A stretch of 64,000 nucleotides of DNA from contig OX243815.1 of the NCBI GenBank assembly GCA_945859605.1, forward strand, positions 22,228,811 to 22,292,810. Reading direction: 5' to 3'. How positions within the stretch are numbered: the stretch's first letter is position 1; every line of letters begins with the position of its first letter. This DNA is from Lumbricus rubellus (taxonomy: Eukaryota > Annelida > Clitellata > Crassiclitellata > Lumbricidae). Shown here in pieces: positions 23,456-33,187 of the stretch. A program made the position numbers and the translations under genes. Below the pieces are notes generated by a model that was given only the letters and a program-made list of their open reading frames with translations, searched no databases and was not told the origin of the DNA.

Positions 23456-24307
23456 TTAATGTATGAGACGTGATATTTTGCGCTGTCTGAAATGAAGTGT
23501 CACAATCGACTTCCCGTACTCGAATGGTATCGATTTCCCGGTTTCGCCCCTCATATCTATTTCTATGGAGTCAAAACTCTTCTGCTGAATCGGTACGTAT
23601 ATGGCATTCTCGTACATGATATGCACATTGTCTCCGTTTTTACCTTCGATGTGAACTACTTGAAGTAGTGGCGCTTTCGTATCGCCAACAGGAACATGTG
23701 TCAAAATGTTGCAATAAACGAATATGCTTGAAAATGCTGGATTTATATCGCCAATATATTCAGATTCCCATTGCACGTTGGGAACCTCATCCGAAACTTC
23801 TTTAAAATCGTATTTACCATAATTGATGTTTCGAATAGGATTCTGACTTTCGTGTATACCCAACATAAAGCACAACGATGCTGAGAATTCTATCATGGCA
23901 CCCAGATTTATTTCACCTTTGAGAGTTTTCGTTATTGTGTCATATTTAAATTGGGAGTATTTAGTAAGTGAATATTCGACAGAGAACTCCACTATGCGCG
24001 CATTTATAACTTGCACAATATCGTTCATACTTTCGTAATAGCCGGCCGGTATTCGCCATGTCTTTCGATCGGATGGTCCCGCGAAAACGTCCGAATACCT
24101 TCTAGGATTTTGCCAATACGTAAATTCACATTCGTTAGTTGCTATATTGTACCACGAGTGAGGATACTGTATTCCGATCAAGCCAACTTCCCAATCTCCA
24201 GATAGTGAAAGTGCATTTTCCAATTTCGTTGTAAAGTTAGCGACAGTATTATTGGGATAAAACTGCATGGAACTGTTACTTGGTAGTACAAGATAAAAGT
24301 GAGCCAT
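23456..24307 (-). CDS. mCP: penton / minor capsid protein, copy B
   Basis: 283 residues from ATG 24307-24305; an upstream open extension lacks an ATG. It shares with copy A the N-terminus (MAHFYLVLPSNSSMQFYPNN), the DWEVGL block and the final IVTLHFRQRK segment. It differs mainly in the middle, where it carries an extra acidic loop around the NVQWESEYIG block. Twelve bases separate it from copy A. The two copies imply a gene duplication followed by divergence. Different roles, such as distinct vertex proteins, are possible but unproven. Confidence 0.88.
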   Translation of the reverse strand: MAHFYLVLPSNSSMQFYPNNTVANFTTKLENALSLSGDWEVGLIGIQYPHSWYNIATNECEFTYWQNPRRYSDVFAGPSDRKTWRIPAGYYESMNDIVQVINARIVEFSVEYSLTKYSQFKYDTITKTLKGEINLGAMIEFSASLCFMLGIHESQNPIRNINYGKYDFKEVSDEVPNVQWESEYIGDINPAFSSIFVYCNILTHVPVGDTKAPLLQVVHIEGKNGDNVHIMYENAIYVPIQQKSFDSIEIDMRGETGKSIPFEYGKSIVTLHFRQRKISRLIH

Positions 24308-24346
24308 ATTCGAATGCGTGCTATGACAGAATGAGCAACACAATTA

Positions 24347-25381
24347 CTAGACGTCGAATATATTCTGCGTCCAAGAGTTAAATTTGTCGTCATAGCCTTT
24401 CCACTTAACATAATATTCCATCTTGCCACGTCGCTTACGCGTCTTTAAAACCTTTTCAATGCTATACACGTCGTCTTCTTTTAAAATTCTTTGCAATTCA
24501 GCTTCGTAGAATTTACCCTTTATGATGTCACCTTTTAAATCGGATAGTTCGTATGTTACCGGATCGGTAGGTATGCATGCTTGAATTTTAAAAATTTCTT
24601 CAGACCAGGACGGAAGATAGCCCTTTTTGAACACTATTCGACCCTTGGCAATTCTGACATTATCACCAACACTATATTTCCACTTTGGATTGCTTTTCTT
24701 TTCACCATACAACCGTTTTCTAATAACAGCTTCATTTTCATTAGACACCTGACTAGGTGTCATTCCTATGCTTCTGTGATATGTGTTGTTATACGAATGT
24801 ACAAGATCTTGCAAAACATCGATGTATCGATATGTATTTTTATATGTAAAGTACTTCCACATTTTCGTTTTTAGGGTGCGGTTAAATCTTTCCACTACAG
24901 AAGCCTTTATGTCACTATTTTCAGATGTGTAAAAGCGAATCGAATTTTTCCGCAACATAGATTGAAAATTTCTATTAAGAAATTCTGTTCCCTTATCAGT
25001 TTGTAAATGAGCAGGTTGTCTGTCTGTCAAAATGCTTGAAAATGCTGCGGTCAAATCCACGCCGGACTTTGTTCTCAAAGGAATTGCCCAAGCATATTTA
25101 GAAAACACATCTATACACGTTAAAATGTATTTATTTTTATCATTATGCTTTGACAGCGCAGAAAGATCGGCCAAGTCCGCTTGCCACAGATCGTTTATTC
25201 CTACCGAGAAAGTCTTCCTACGTCTAAAAACTAGTCTTACTGGCTTATGCAGTGTGTAAGTGTCCTGCTTCGAAAGAAATTTTTTAACATCTTTAGTTTT
25301 AAATTGTCCATTAAGATGTCTTTGAAAAGAAGATACGCCTGCGAAACTGCCAGGCTGCTTAGGCTGGAAATAGGAATCCAT
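24347..25381 (-). CDS. INT: retroviral-type integrase with C-terminal chromodomain
   Basis: 344 residues from ATG 25381-25379, which overlaps the upstream stop by one base (TGATG). Rve core with D69 (WQADLAD), D129 (LQTDKGTEF) and E164 (ASVVERFNRTLK). These three acidic residues perform end processing and strand transfer, giving six-base target duplications. Residues ~230-300 match a retroviral-like C-terminal DNA-binding region. Residues ~305-344 are a chromodomain (YSIEKVL, YYVKWKGY, SW), which may steer insertion to marked chromatin. I do not see a clear H2C2 zinc finger at the N-terminus. Intact. Confidence 0.94.
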   Translation of the reverse strand: MDSYFQPKQPGSFAGVSSFQRHLNGQFKTKDVKKFLSKQDTYTLHKPVRLVFRRRKTFSVGINDLWQADLADLSALSKHNDKNKYILTCIDVFSKYAWAIPLRTKSGVDLTAAFSSILTDRQPAHLQTDKGTEFLNRNFQSMLRKNSIRFYTSENSDIKASVVERFNRTLKTKMWKYFTYKNTYRYIDVLQDLVHSYNNTYHRSIGMTPSQVSNENEAVIRKRLYGEKKSNPKWKYSVGDNVRIAKGRIVFKKGYLPSWSEEIFKIQACIPTDPVTYELSDLKGDIIKGKFYEAELQRILKEDDVYSIEKVLKTRKRRGKMEYYVKWKGYDDKFNSWTQNIFDV

Positions 25382-26031
25382 CAGTATGGTAACCAACTCG
25401 ACTGCATCTGTTGTCTTCCGCGTCTACTTTTAGGTGTGAATGATCGACTTTCTTCCAAAGTACCGCTAATATATTTCCATCGATCTTGATTTCCTATCAA
25501 CTCGCGAGGAATGTTGGAATCTTTCAAAGCTTCGGCCAGCTGCATCCACCCGGTGGGAGGCGAAGATGTTGTGCGTTTTCTGAGCAGGTCGTTTACCAGA
25601 TCCACGACATGAGTTTTCGGAATAGTAGCATCTTTCAAAATGAGTTCACCTTTAGTGGTCCAAGACACGTCCGGATTAGATTTCATGTGAGATAAAAGTC
25701 TAGATGCTTGTGTTTTCCATTTCTTAGGTACCGTCTCCAAGACTTGCGCCTCTACGGTGTTCGACTTGACACTTTGCGGTTTCTGATTCGCAGTCACTTC
25801 CGCTTCTGCTTCTTTAGTTTCGAATTTTGTAATGATGGATGGTTTATCAATGTTCAGATAACGACTCAAGCTATTGGAATACAGTTTGGCTTTATCATCG
25901 TCTGCAATATTTCGATGCAGAATGTCGTACATCTGAGTATCCAGTTTAGACAATGTCTTATCCAGCATTGTTTCTTTCCATTTTTCGATCTGACGCGGTT
26001 CTACCAGAACCATCTTTTTGGTGTGCTCCAT
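25381..26031 (-). CDS. conserved Polinton protein of unknown function
   Basis: 216 residues from ATG 26031-26029. N-terminal half: charged, helical, beginning MEHTKKMVLVEPRQIEKW. C-terminal half: a compact conserved-looking domain with KKWKTQASRLLSHMKSNPD, a GELIL...IPKTHVVDLVNDLLR stretch, PPTGWMQ and LIGNQDRW. Similar proteins accompany capsid/integrase genes in animal Polintons; I know no established function. It has one-base contacts with both neighbours (TGATG with the integrase, a 1-nt gap to the small basic protein). Confidence 0.75.
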   Translation of the reverse strand: MEHTKKMVLVEPRQIEKWKETMLDKTLSKLDTQMYDILHRNIADDDKAKLYSNSLSRYLNIDKPSIITKFETKEAEAEVTANQKPQSVKSNTVEAQVLETVPKKWKTQASRLLSHMKSNPDVSWTTKGELILKDATIPKTHVVDLVNDLLRKRTTSSPPTGWMQLAEALKDSNIPRELIGNQDRWKYISGTLEESRSFTPKSRRGRQQMQSSWLPY

Positions 26032-26032
26032 A

Positions 26033-26362
26033 CTATATTTTATTACTTAGAAGCGATCCAAGAAAAGAAACTATCGGAGTAAGCAATGCACCTATGAAAC
26101 CGCCGCTCTGTATTATACGCTTCTTAATCTTTACTCGAGTTTTCTTGGAAGCCAATTTTCTTAACTTGTGTTTGAAACGAACAAGTCTACTCTTCTGACC
26201 TTTTTTCAAAGGTACCTTGCCTTTTAAAATGTTTAGTGCACACTCGCAAAGACAGAAAAGTAGAGGCGATTTACATTCTTTCAAAATCTCTTTCCGAACT
26301 TTGGGTGAAGAATCTTTGAGAAGTTTCAACTTTTCAAACTTATCCTCTAGCGACGAAGCCAT
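26033..26362 (-). CDS. small basic protein with hydrophobic C-terminus
   Basis: 109 residues from ATG 26362-26360. The N-terminal half is charged; the middle is very lysine-rich (KKTRVKIKKR). The C-terminus is a short glycine-containing hydrophobic segment (GGFIGALLTPIVSFLGSLL), which could insert into membrane or form an amphipathic helix. Proteins of this layout are recurrent in animal Polintons. A virion core or membrane-active role is a guess from composition. Confidence 0.72.
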   Translation of the reverse strand: MASSLEDKFEKLKLLKDSSPKVRKEILKECKSPLLFCLCECALNILKGKVPLKKGQKSRLVRFKHKLRKLASKKTRVKIKKRIIQSGGFIGALLTPIVSFLGSLLSNKI

Positions 26363-26403
26363 TATATACGAATGATGGTAAGTATGAATACACGTCCTTA
26401 TAT

Positions 26404-27036
26404 TCACTTTCTTAGGTATACGTAGTGTGTCTCACCTGGAAAAATATTGGTTCTAAGTCTACATCGTTCGTCGGTTTCAGGTTTAAGATCTACCAAAAGA
26501 TACCCGAATGGCACCATAGTCGCATCTGCAAAAGCCTCTATCATGAAATTCGACTTGCCCGGAAACATCTGTCTAGCCATGTTGGCTATTTGCGTGGAAT
26601 CTCTGACATTTTTGAAAAGAATAAAGTAATGAGCGTTCAGACTGATGGTTCTTGTATGCTTGCCTTTGTAGAATAGGTTCTGAGTAAGGTATAGTATAGA
26701 AACGTTCCTATGATGACTTATTTTTGTGAATAACATTGTAACACGTTCGTCAGTCTCACTCATGAGATCGTCCAACACCAGCAGTGTTTTCTGCTTACCA
26801 TCAAAAATATTTAAGTCTGGTAATCCTTCTTGAAATTGAACTTGACTATACTTGTCGAATATTTCTTGATATATTCCGTAACACCAAATAACTTTTTCTA
26901 TCTCAGGTTTGACCATATACTGTAAATGATCTATAAATCGTAAGGTGAATTGAGTTTTTCCGCATCCAGATGGACCGCTAACTATAGCAGAAAATGGATG
27001 CTGCCAAGTTGGATCCATGATGGAAACTGAGTCCAT
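26404..27036 (-). CDS. ATP: A32-like DNA-packaging ATPase
   Basis: 210 residues from ATG 27036-27034 (second ATG at 27018 possible). FtsK/HerA-superfamily P-loop ATPase that would pump DNA into the capsid. Walker A is GPSGCGKT (residues 21-28); Walker B is LLVLDDL with D89-D90. A polar sensor block ILYLTQNLF follows. Size fits Polinton ATPases. It lies between the RING and basic-protein genes. Intact. Confidence 0.93.
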   Translation of the reverse strand: MDSVSIMDPTWQHPFSAIVSGPSGCGKTQFTLRFIDHLQYMVKPEIEKVIWCYGIYQEIFDKYSQVQFQEGLPDLNIFDGKQKTLLVLDDLMSETDERVTMLFTKISHHRNVSILYLTQNLFYKGKHTRTISLNAHYFILFKNVRDSTQIANMARQMFPGKSNFMIEAFADATMVPFGYLLVDLKPETDERCRLRTNIFPGETHYVYLRK

Positions 27037-27055
27037 ACATCGGAGTAGTAAGCTC

Positions 27056-27367
27056 TTATACCATGTAAATTCTCACTGTACCTAATATACGTTCGCTGCA
27101 TATTGGACAGTCTTTAGCCTCATCTGCGCATGGATCGCACATGTTTACGTGAGCACATGGAAGTAGCAGAGCTTCCACTTGTTTGTTTTTACACACAACA
27201 CAAATAACAGCTTTTGCAAGTTTTTCGTTCTCTGTTTTCAAACGTGTGATGCGATATTTCGTTGATTCTTCCTTCTCATGGGAAGAATTCTCAATTCCGC
27301 AAAAGTCGCAGTCGCATTTGTAATTACCACATACATCCATTTCGCATTTTACATTCGACGGACACAT
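27056..27367 (-). CDS. RING-finger protein, IAP-like RING
   Basis: 103 residues from ATG 27367-27365; an in-frame ATG at 27484 would add a hydrophobic extension whose 5' end lies at the terminal repeat boundary. The C-terminus holds a full C3HC4 RING: C56, C59, C71, H73, C77, C80, C87, C90, ending GTVRIYMV, as in inhibitor-of-apoptosis-type E3 ligases. A separate N-terminal cysteine cluster (C2, C8, C13, C18, C20, C23) precedes a coiled-coil linker. A role in ubiquitin transfer or host death control is inferred, as no BIR domain is present. Confidence 0.75.
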   Translation of the reverse strand: MCPSNVKCEMDVCGNYKCDCDFCGIENSSHEKEESTKYRITRLKTENEKLAKAVICVVCKNKQVEALLLPCAHVNMCDPCADEAKDCPICSERILGTVRIYMV

Positions 27368-27474
27368 ATTTCCACAAGTTGTGTGTCGTTCGTAAAGACT
27401 GAAGAGCAAATGATGGGGAAAAATAAAATTGGTAGCTTTTAATAAGAAGAATGTCTTGAAGAATATGTACGCTG

Positions 27475-27545
27475 TAGCGAACATGCTAACTTTTGACACT
27501 GGTCTCAATGATTATTTAGTTCATAAATTCGTTTGCTCTGCATAA
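27475..27545 (+). pseudogene. protease C-terminal fragment in right terminal repeat
   Basis: Plus-strand frame reads NMLTFDTGLNDYLVHKF and stops, followed by AATAAA. It lacks everything upstream, so it is a duplicated end created by terminal repeat extension, not a gene. Confidence 0.85.
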
Positions 27546-28389
27546 GAATAAAGTTTGATGAAATTTACACATGACTTGTTTTCGTACATTTACTTACTTA
27601 CATATTTTTCTATGGAAAAAGTTGAAAAGGTTGGAAAATTTTAAAGTGACATGGACTTTTGCATTTGAAATCTTCCACTTATAAAAGTAGGAACTTTAAA
27701 TTTTGCTAAAAATTTTCACATCCATGTTATTCAATACCAATGGTTATACAAATACTTACAATCATTTTGGAAGAAATTGCAAAATTTTAACAAATGATAA
27801 TTTTTTCATGCATGTGCGCCAAAAAATATAGTTATACACTACTTAGGTTATCTATGTTTTGAAAAGAAAAAAAATTGGATGCTGCCCCACACATCTGCTA
27901 CTACCACTGCTGTGCGCGTACAGTTTGCACACATATAGCGAATGTGTTAATTAGCAAAATTTCCAGAACTTTACAATCATAGGAACACATTTGTGATGTG
28001 AACCAATGGCTGTAAAGTTCTGTTTTTGATTTTCTAAATACACTTGTTACAGTAAAATTTATGTGCCGGACCTATTTTTGCATACATACGTTTGGCATAC
28101 CACACCTTTACGTGCACCTATTGTATACCACACCTATATCTTTAATTATAAAGTTCATATCAGGCAAGCGTTGGGGGGTGTTGACGCTGTCAAATTGAAT
28201 TTGGTCAGGGGAGTGCCAGCGGGTGGGCGGCCGGGCAGCCCCATGCTTTTCATTCTTAATTAACAACATTCAGACATACGCACACATACACAGACACAGA
28301 CACATAGAGAGAGAGACACATACGAGCAGACGGACAAAAATTTGGCTTGCCATTGGCCAGTACGCGCTATGAATATTAATTAGGTCATA

Positions 28390-28397
28390 TGACGTCA
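28390..28397. promoter_or_regulatory. CRE/ATF palindrome in right terminal repeat
   Basis: TGACGTCA mirrored from 19702-19709. Confidence 0.45.
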
Positions 28398-28500
28398 TGA
28401 GGTAAAAACGCTGTCACCGGTAGTTATTTATAGCGGGTGATATAGTATCACCAGTCTGTTTTGGGGGAAATGATATAGGGTAACCACTCCTTCAACTACT

Positions 28501-28506
28501 ACAGTA
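28501..28506. other. target site duplication ACAGTA, right copy
   Basis: Identical to 19593-19598, directly adjoining the right terminus. Confidence 0.93.
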
Positions 28507-28548
28507 TCTATTCTATATGAATGTCAGTCTGTATGTATGTGCACTTGT

Positions 28549-28742
28549 TATAGCGCCCTTTCAAGCTCTCTCCTCAGAGGCGCTCCCGATGCAGAGCGGA
28601 CACTGCATCGGAGTTTCACGCCGAAGCGCTGAGCAATTGTAAGTGAAGGACTTGCCCAAGGTCCTTACGCGGGGAGGTGGATTCGAACCTCGGACCTTCC
28701 GGCTCCAAGGCAACGACGCCACCACTAGACCACCGCGCCCCA
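28549..28742 (-). mobile_element. tRNA-derived SINE
   Basis: On the minus strand: a tRNA-like head with an A-box-like ggtctagtggtgg and a B box ggttcgaatcc. A middle region with gcgtgaaactccgatgc follows, and a tail agaggcgctccc...gggcgctata. The tail is shared with LINE relics in the window. A second copy lies at 61371-61572. The head is tRNA-like but is not a tRNA gene. Confidence 0.75.
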
Positions 28743-29103
28743 GTAATGCAATATCCGCATATTTATATAAATATTCATATACAGCGCTGCGCAAAGAACT
28801 CCGCCACTGATCGCACTCTGCCATTGCCAGTCCCAAGTCTGGATAAAGAAGGAGGGCGACACTAATCAACTTTGATATGGTAGTGTCGTTAAACATGTAA
28901 CAATCGCTGCGCAGAAACATTTCGTCGACTGGTAAGCAACACATAAACTCACTCGATTCTTGCTATTCAAATATATTCTGCTACAGGGACACAGATAGAA
29001 TTGTCCCGCTTTGTGGACATAATAGGTCTAGAGATATTTACCATAATATACGATCACTTGGATGGCGGAGAATGATGTAGATTGACTTGAGAACGATTTA
29101 TAT
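28743..29103. other. non-coding, with dispersed-repeat relic
   Basis: Contains tcccaagtctggataaagaa and agggcgacacta near 28830-28865. These words recur at 31070-31110, 39515-39570, 40035-40080 and 41895-41940, so a dispersed repeat. Confidence 0.45.
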
Positions 29104-29330
29104 AGGGGAAGACGGGGTAATACCGGCCGCGGGGTAAATCCGGCCAAAAATTCACTTTAAAAATAATTTTTTCCCCAGCAAATATTTTTCTCAATCCCAA
29201 AAAGTAACCTTGCAGTATATTGTCCCTATCTTACTTTATTTAGTTGTAATTTTGTTTAATTTTAGCAGTCAACCATTTGCAATTTATTACAAAAATTAGA
29301 AAAATGGCCGAAATTACCCCGTCTTCCCCT
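29104..29330. mobile_element. MITE, 227 bp
   Basis: Inverted termini aggggaagacggggtaa / ttaccccgtcttcccct around an A+T-rich centre. Target duplication is not clear. Confidence 0.7.
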
Positions 29331-31700
29331 ATTATAGGGCGATAAAGATTAGAGAGAGAGACAGAGGCATGCAAGAGATGGTTGAAAGATCGAGGGAAGG
29401 AATGAGAAAAAAGAAGAGAGAGAGAGATTAAAGAGACGGATGAAAGGAATGATCGAGAAAAAGAAAAAGGAAGTAATGAATGAATGAATGAAGAAAACCT
29501 GGACAGATATTTACAAAGAAGACAAAGATGTGGAGGTAGGGAGCAAGAAAAGTATAAGTTTGGAATCTGAAAAAACCTAATCGGATTTTTGCAGGCGAAC
29601 TTTATTCGGATCGTTTTGTGAAGGTCAAGATACGTGTAACTGATTTTTTTTATCAGACTGTAAATTTATGGACAAGAACTTAGGACGTTATATATTATAT
29701 CATTGTATGTTTTTAAAAACTAAATTTATTAGACATCACATCAACGCTTCTCTTAGGCGGAACGCTGGTCCTAAGTAACACCAGTGATTGATTAAATGCG
29801 TCCTAATTCTGCTTATATACTGTTAGTAAGCTTGTCAAGATTATCTTTTTGCCAGCATACCACTAAGCATAGGGGTGACCAAAATGTGTGTCCTATAAAG
29901 ATCCCATGCAATGGAAGTTATGGGTCTACATGTAGCCTACATGACCCCATGGTATTTTGGACTGCTACAGGGCTGGGTTTTAAGCGATATCCACAGATGT
30001 GTCTCAAATTGATTAAGTCCTCGCATTTGGCACGGAATAGCCTATTCGTAGGCAAATAGCCTATTTGTAGACATAGGCCTAGTTCATTCATTCATTGATT
30101 CTATAGATTTATATAGCGCCCCTTCTAGGAAACTACTCAGAGGCGCTCCCAGCCTAATGCACATTTCAGGCATAATATTAACGTGTAGCATCGATGATCC
30201 TTTTGTCAAGCGCTGCTGTTGGTGCTGCTGCTGCTGCTGCTGTTGGTGCCTTAGCATGCAGTGAATTATTGGAGATGGAAGAGGCAGTGAGAATACGCCT
30301 CTGCCTTCTCTTCTTATCTGCGTTGGAGAAGATAAGAGACTTTATTCCTCCTTAGCTTCTCCCTGTCTTCCGTCAGTCGTTCCTTGTTACTTCGACCGCA
30401 GGCGAACTCAGTGCGTAGATATAGCTAACAATCGGAGTGTAGTAGACCTATCGGCACGTACATGTATAGTTGTATGCGGCTGATTAGGAAACAGAACAAA
30501 CTGCACTGCTTACCTGTGCACACAAGTTATAGGCTATACAATTATATATAGCCAATGAATGGCTTAATGCGAAATTATATACACATGCTTAGTGTGTGCA
30601 TACATAATATTAGGCTATATATAGGCCTACGTAGGTAATATACGGCTATAATACGTAGGGCCGTAGGCATACACATCATATACCATAGGTTATGTTACGT
30701 ATACGGCTTAGCTCATACAGGTTTATAATTTTATATAGGCCTATTTAATTTTATGCATATATATATATATATATATAGATATATATATATATATATATAT
30801 ATCAATATACTAAAGCATGTCGGCATAGGAGGATAATATGTGGCATCGCATCCATTCGCAAACGTAGTTGAGTTGTTTTCCGTCGTCATCTGTTGGACTA
30901 ATCATATTTTCAGTTTAGGTAAATAGTTCAAGATAGCTGATATCACGACTGGAATAAAGCAGACATTATCGCAGACCAGACCCTCTTCTGTTCTAGCTGC
31001 AAGTATGTGTGTGTATTTTGCAGTTTAACGTCACTGGGTGGCAACAAAGACCATTAGCGACGCCCTCCACCTTTATCCATGCCTGGAACTGGCACTGGCA
31101 GAGTGCGACCAGTGGCGGAGGAGTTCCCAGCTGAAAGTGATTACCGTATATTATCTTTATGAAGGTCATAACGAAATTCCGATTGTAAAGTGAAAGAATC
31201 CTGCAGGTTTTCCGAGCATGCAGTTCAAGATGATAATAACAAAATCTGTCCATGCTTATCCTTCTGCACTTGGTACGCTGCCTGGCTGCTATGGCTAATA
31301 CCAAACAACACTCGCAGCCATGTCATAGAAAGAAAAAACCTATAAGCAAAAGCACGTCTTTCTACTCAGAATGTTCGCTGCATGCGTCTGTAATCCAACG
31401 GTTGCGGCTTCGACCCTGCTGACCGGACTCCGTGTAACGATCTGGAGGTAGCCTATAGGATTAAGTTTTAAGTCTCCGTCACCGAGCTGTCTGATTAGTT
31501 CCGGCGAAAGCTACCCTGCAGTAAACCCTGCGATGACCTGCATGTTCGCGTGTCTGTTGGTGATTCGTCTGCTTCCGGCTGATGGGTCGAAGAAGAGAAT
31601 CAGATGAGTGCCTCCTCCCTTAGGTGCTGTTATGCTGCACTTAAAGTCTTAACCCTTATTTGTAAAGTAAAGAAGCGCAAATCTGTCAAATGGTGAACAA
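29331..31700. other. non-coding stretch with small repeats
   Basis: Purine-rich gaga tract near 29350-29480; LINE-tail relic at about 30100-30160 (atatagcgccccttctagg ... aggcgctcccagc); TGC run near 30219-30246; TA microsatellite 30755-30802. No gene supported. Confidence 0.45.
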
Positions 31701-31719
31701 CCTCTGTCCACTTACTAGC

Positions 31720-32020
31720 GAATGCCCGTCCTGCACATATACTATGTCCTTTCTTGCAGAGCCCTTCGCTCTGCCTCTAGCGGTAAGCTTTTGGTCCCGC
31801 GTGTTGAATCATCAACCTGTCAGCGTCGTGCTTTCTCAGTTGTAGGTCCTTCTGTCTGGAATAGTCTCCCGTTGCAGATGCGCTTGCTGCCTAGGGTCGA
31901 CTCGTCAGTGTTCTACAAGCTCCTTAAAACTTTTTTGTTTCACCGTGGTTGGACTGGGAGCGCTTCTGAGTGGATTTCTTGAAGAGGCGCTATACAAATT
32001 CTTGAAATGAATGAATGAAT
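31720..32020 (+). pseudogene. LINE reverse-transcriptase 3' end (CR1/L2-like)
   Basis: Open frame fragment with RRAFSVVGPSVWNSLPLQMR and SSVFYKLLKTFLF, the characteristic C-terminal end of CR1/L2/RTE-type non-LTR retrotransposon polyproteins. The stop is followed by gaggcgctatacaaattctt and (ATGA)n, a typical 3' tail. Only the last ~80 codons remain (5'-truncated). Confidence 0.75.
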
Positions 32021-32214
32021 GAATGAACTACGCGAAGGACGACGCAAAAGTCATGCAGTTGAAGTAGAGCAAACGTAACAATAGTAAGTAAAAAGACGTG
32101 TGCTCAGAACGCTCCATTTGTGTGTTATTAATCTCCGTTCTCACTGTGGCAGAACAGATAATACAAAATCCGAATAGATTACAACGGCTGACCCTGAAAG
32201 AGAGGCCTCCTATT

Positions 32215-32280
32215 CATTCATCCATTCATTTCGAAAATTTATATAGCGCCCCTTCAAGATGTCTACTCAGAGGCACTCAT
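32215..32280. repeat. LINE/SINE tail relic
   Basis: Contains aatttatatagcgccccttc and ctactcagaggcactca in inverse orientation relative to the tail at 31985. Confidence 0.5.
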
Positions 32281-32339
32281 ATAGGGTGTCGCAATTGTTA
32301 TGGCGTCTTTGTCTTGTAAGCTAAAAACGAAAGAACTCT

Positions 32340-32485
32340 GGGACCGTCCATAAATGACGTCACGCATCCAGGGGTGGGGAGGAGTGAAATTATATATCAT
32401 ATGAATTTTGTCTTGACACGTGACGAGGGGAGGGAGGGTAAAAAACCGTCAAAAATTATTGCGTGACGTCATTTATGGACGGCCC
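32340..32485. mobile_element. MITE, ~146 bp
   Basis: Near-perfect inverted termini gggaccgtccataaatgacg / cgtcatttatggacggcccc with a short G-rich centre. No coding capacity. Confidence 0.8.
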
Positions 32486-32849
32486 CTCTAGCAAATTTCA
32501 ATGATTCCAGTTACAAAGCTGTCGGAGCAAGAAATTGGATGGACCTTGTACTTCTTCCACTCGCGCTCATGAGTCATGAGGTCCTTCTTTATAGTAGGCC
32601 CTATAGAAATGAAATAGATACGAAGTTTATACAGAGTGAAAGAACTGGAAACATGGAGTTGATTTGCGCCACGTTACATATACATGTAGATCTCTCTCAA
32701 CAACAGCTGCGAGCCTTCATGGAGTTTGTTCATTTATAGAACAATAAGTGCGTGGTGCAAAAAGCGTGTGCTTCTGATTTCTTTTGGTGCGGCGGTCAAC
32801 GAATTGAAATCTGCAATCTGTTGTTGACTGCCTTTGTCATATTATTGCG

Positions 32850-33187
32850 GTCAACACTATTGCAGCAATTTTAGGTCAAACACTTCTATCTTTTTTCCAA
32901 GTTAGACCTCGCTGCATATAGTGCTACAAAAACGGGTTGAGGTTGAGAGAGTGTGGGATAATTGCGCTCAACACTATTGCAGCAATTTTAGATCAAGCAC
33001 TTCTATTCTTTTTCCACGTTAGACCTCGCTTGCTACAAAAACGAGTTGAGGTTGAGAGAGTGTGGGATACGGCGCTCAATACTATTGCAGCAATAATTTT
33101 AGGTATAACACTGCTATTATTTTTTCCAAGTTAGACCTCGCTTCCTAGTGCTACAAAAACCGGTTGAGGTTGAGAGAGTGTGGGATA
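32850..33187. repeat. three tandem ~115-bp repeats
   Basis: Each copy runs from tcaacactattgcagcaatt through ttagacctcgct and ctacaaaaac to ggttgagagagtgtgggata. Copies differ by small indels. Confidence 0.85.

Larger units (their letters stand above)
19599..28500 (-). mobile_element. Polinton/Maverick-type element 1 (virion and integration genes, no polymerase)
   Basis: An 8,902-bp element with long terminal inverted repeats starting AGTAGTTGAAGGAGTGG and flanked by ACAGTA on both sides. Ten minus-strand genes are packed with gaps of 1-41 nt or short overlaps. In transcription order: RING protein, packaging ATPase, small basic protein, conserved unknown, integrase, penton B, penton A, pX-like, major capsid and protease. 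All frames are open, suggesting recent insertion. A family B DNA polymerase, normally the signature gene, is absent. Space between the terminal repeats and outer genes is nil, so no remnant is hidden. Confidence 0.93.
27470..28500. repeat. element 1 right terminal inverted repeat, with duplicated protease 3' end
   Basis: Inverse copy of 19599-20517, 28500 being the terminal base. At 27475-27540 the plus strand reads the last ~25 protease codons, stop and AATAAA, a second inverted copy of the gene end. It differs from the left repeat by point changes and ~130 bp of extra sequence at about 27940-28070. Confidence 0.9.

Noticed and set aside
28600..28742. tRNA gene
   Set aside because: A/B boxes belong to a SINE head; the cloverleaf is incomplete and the sequence continues into the SINE tail.
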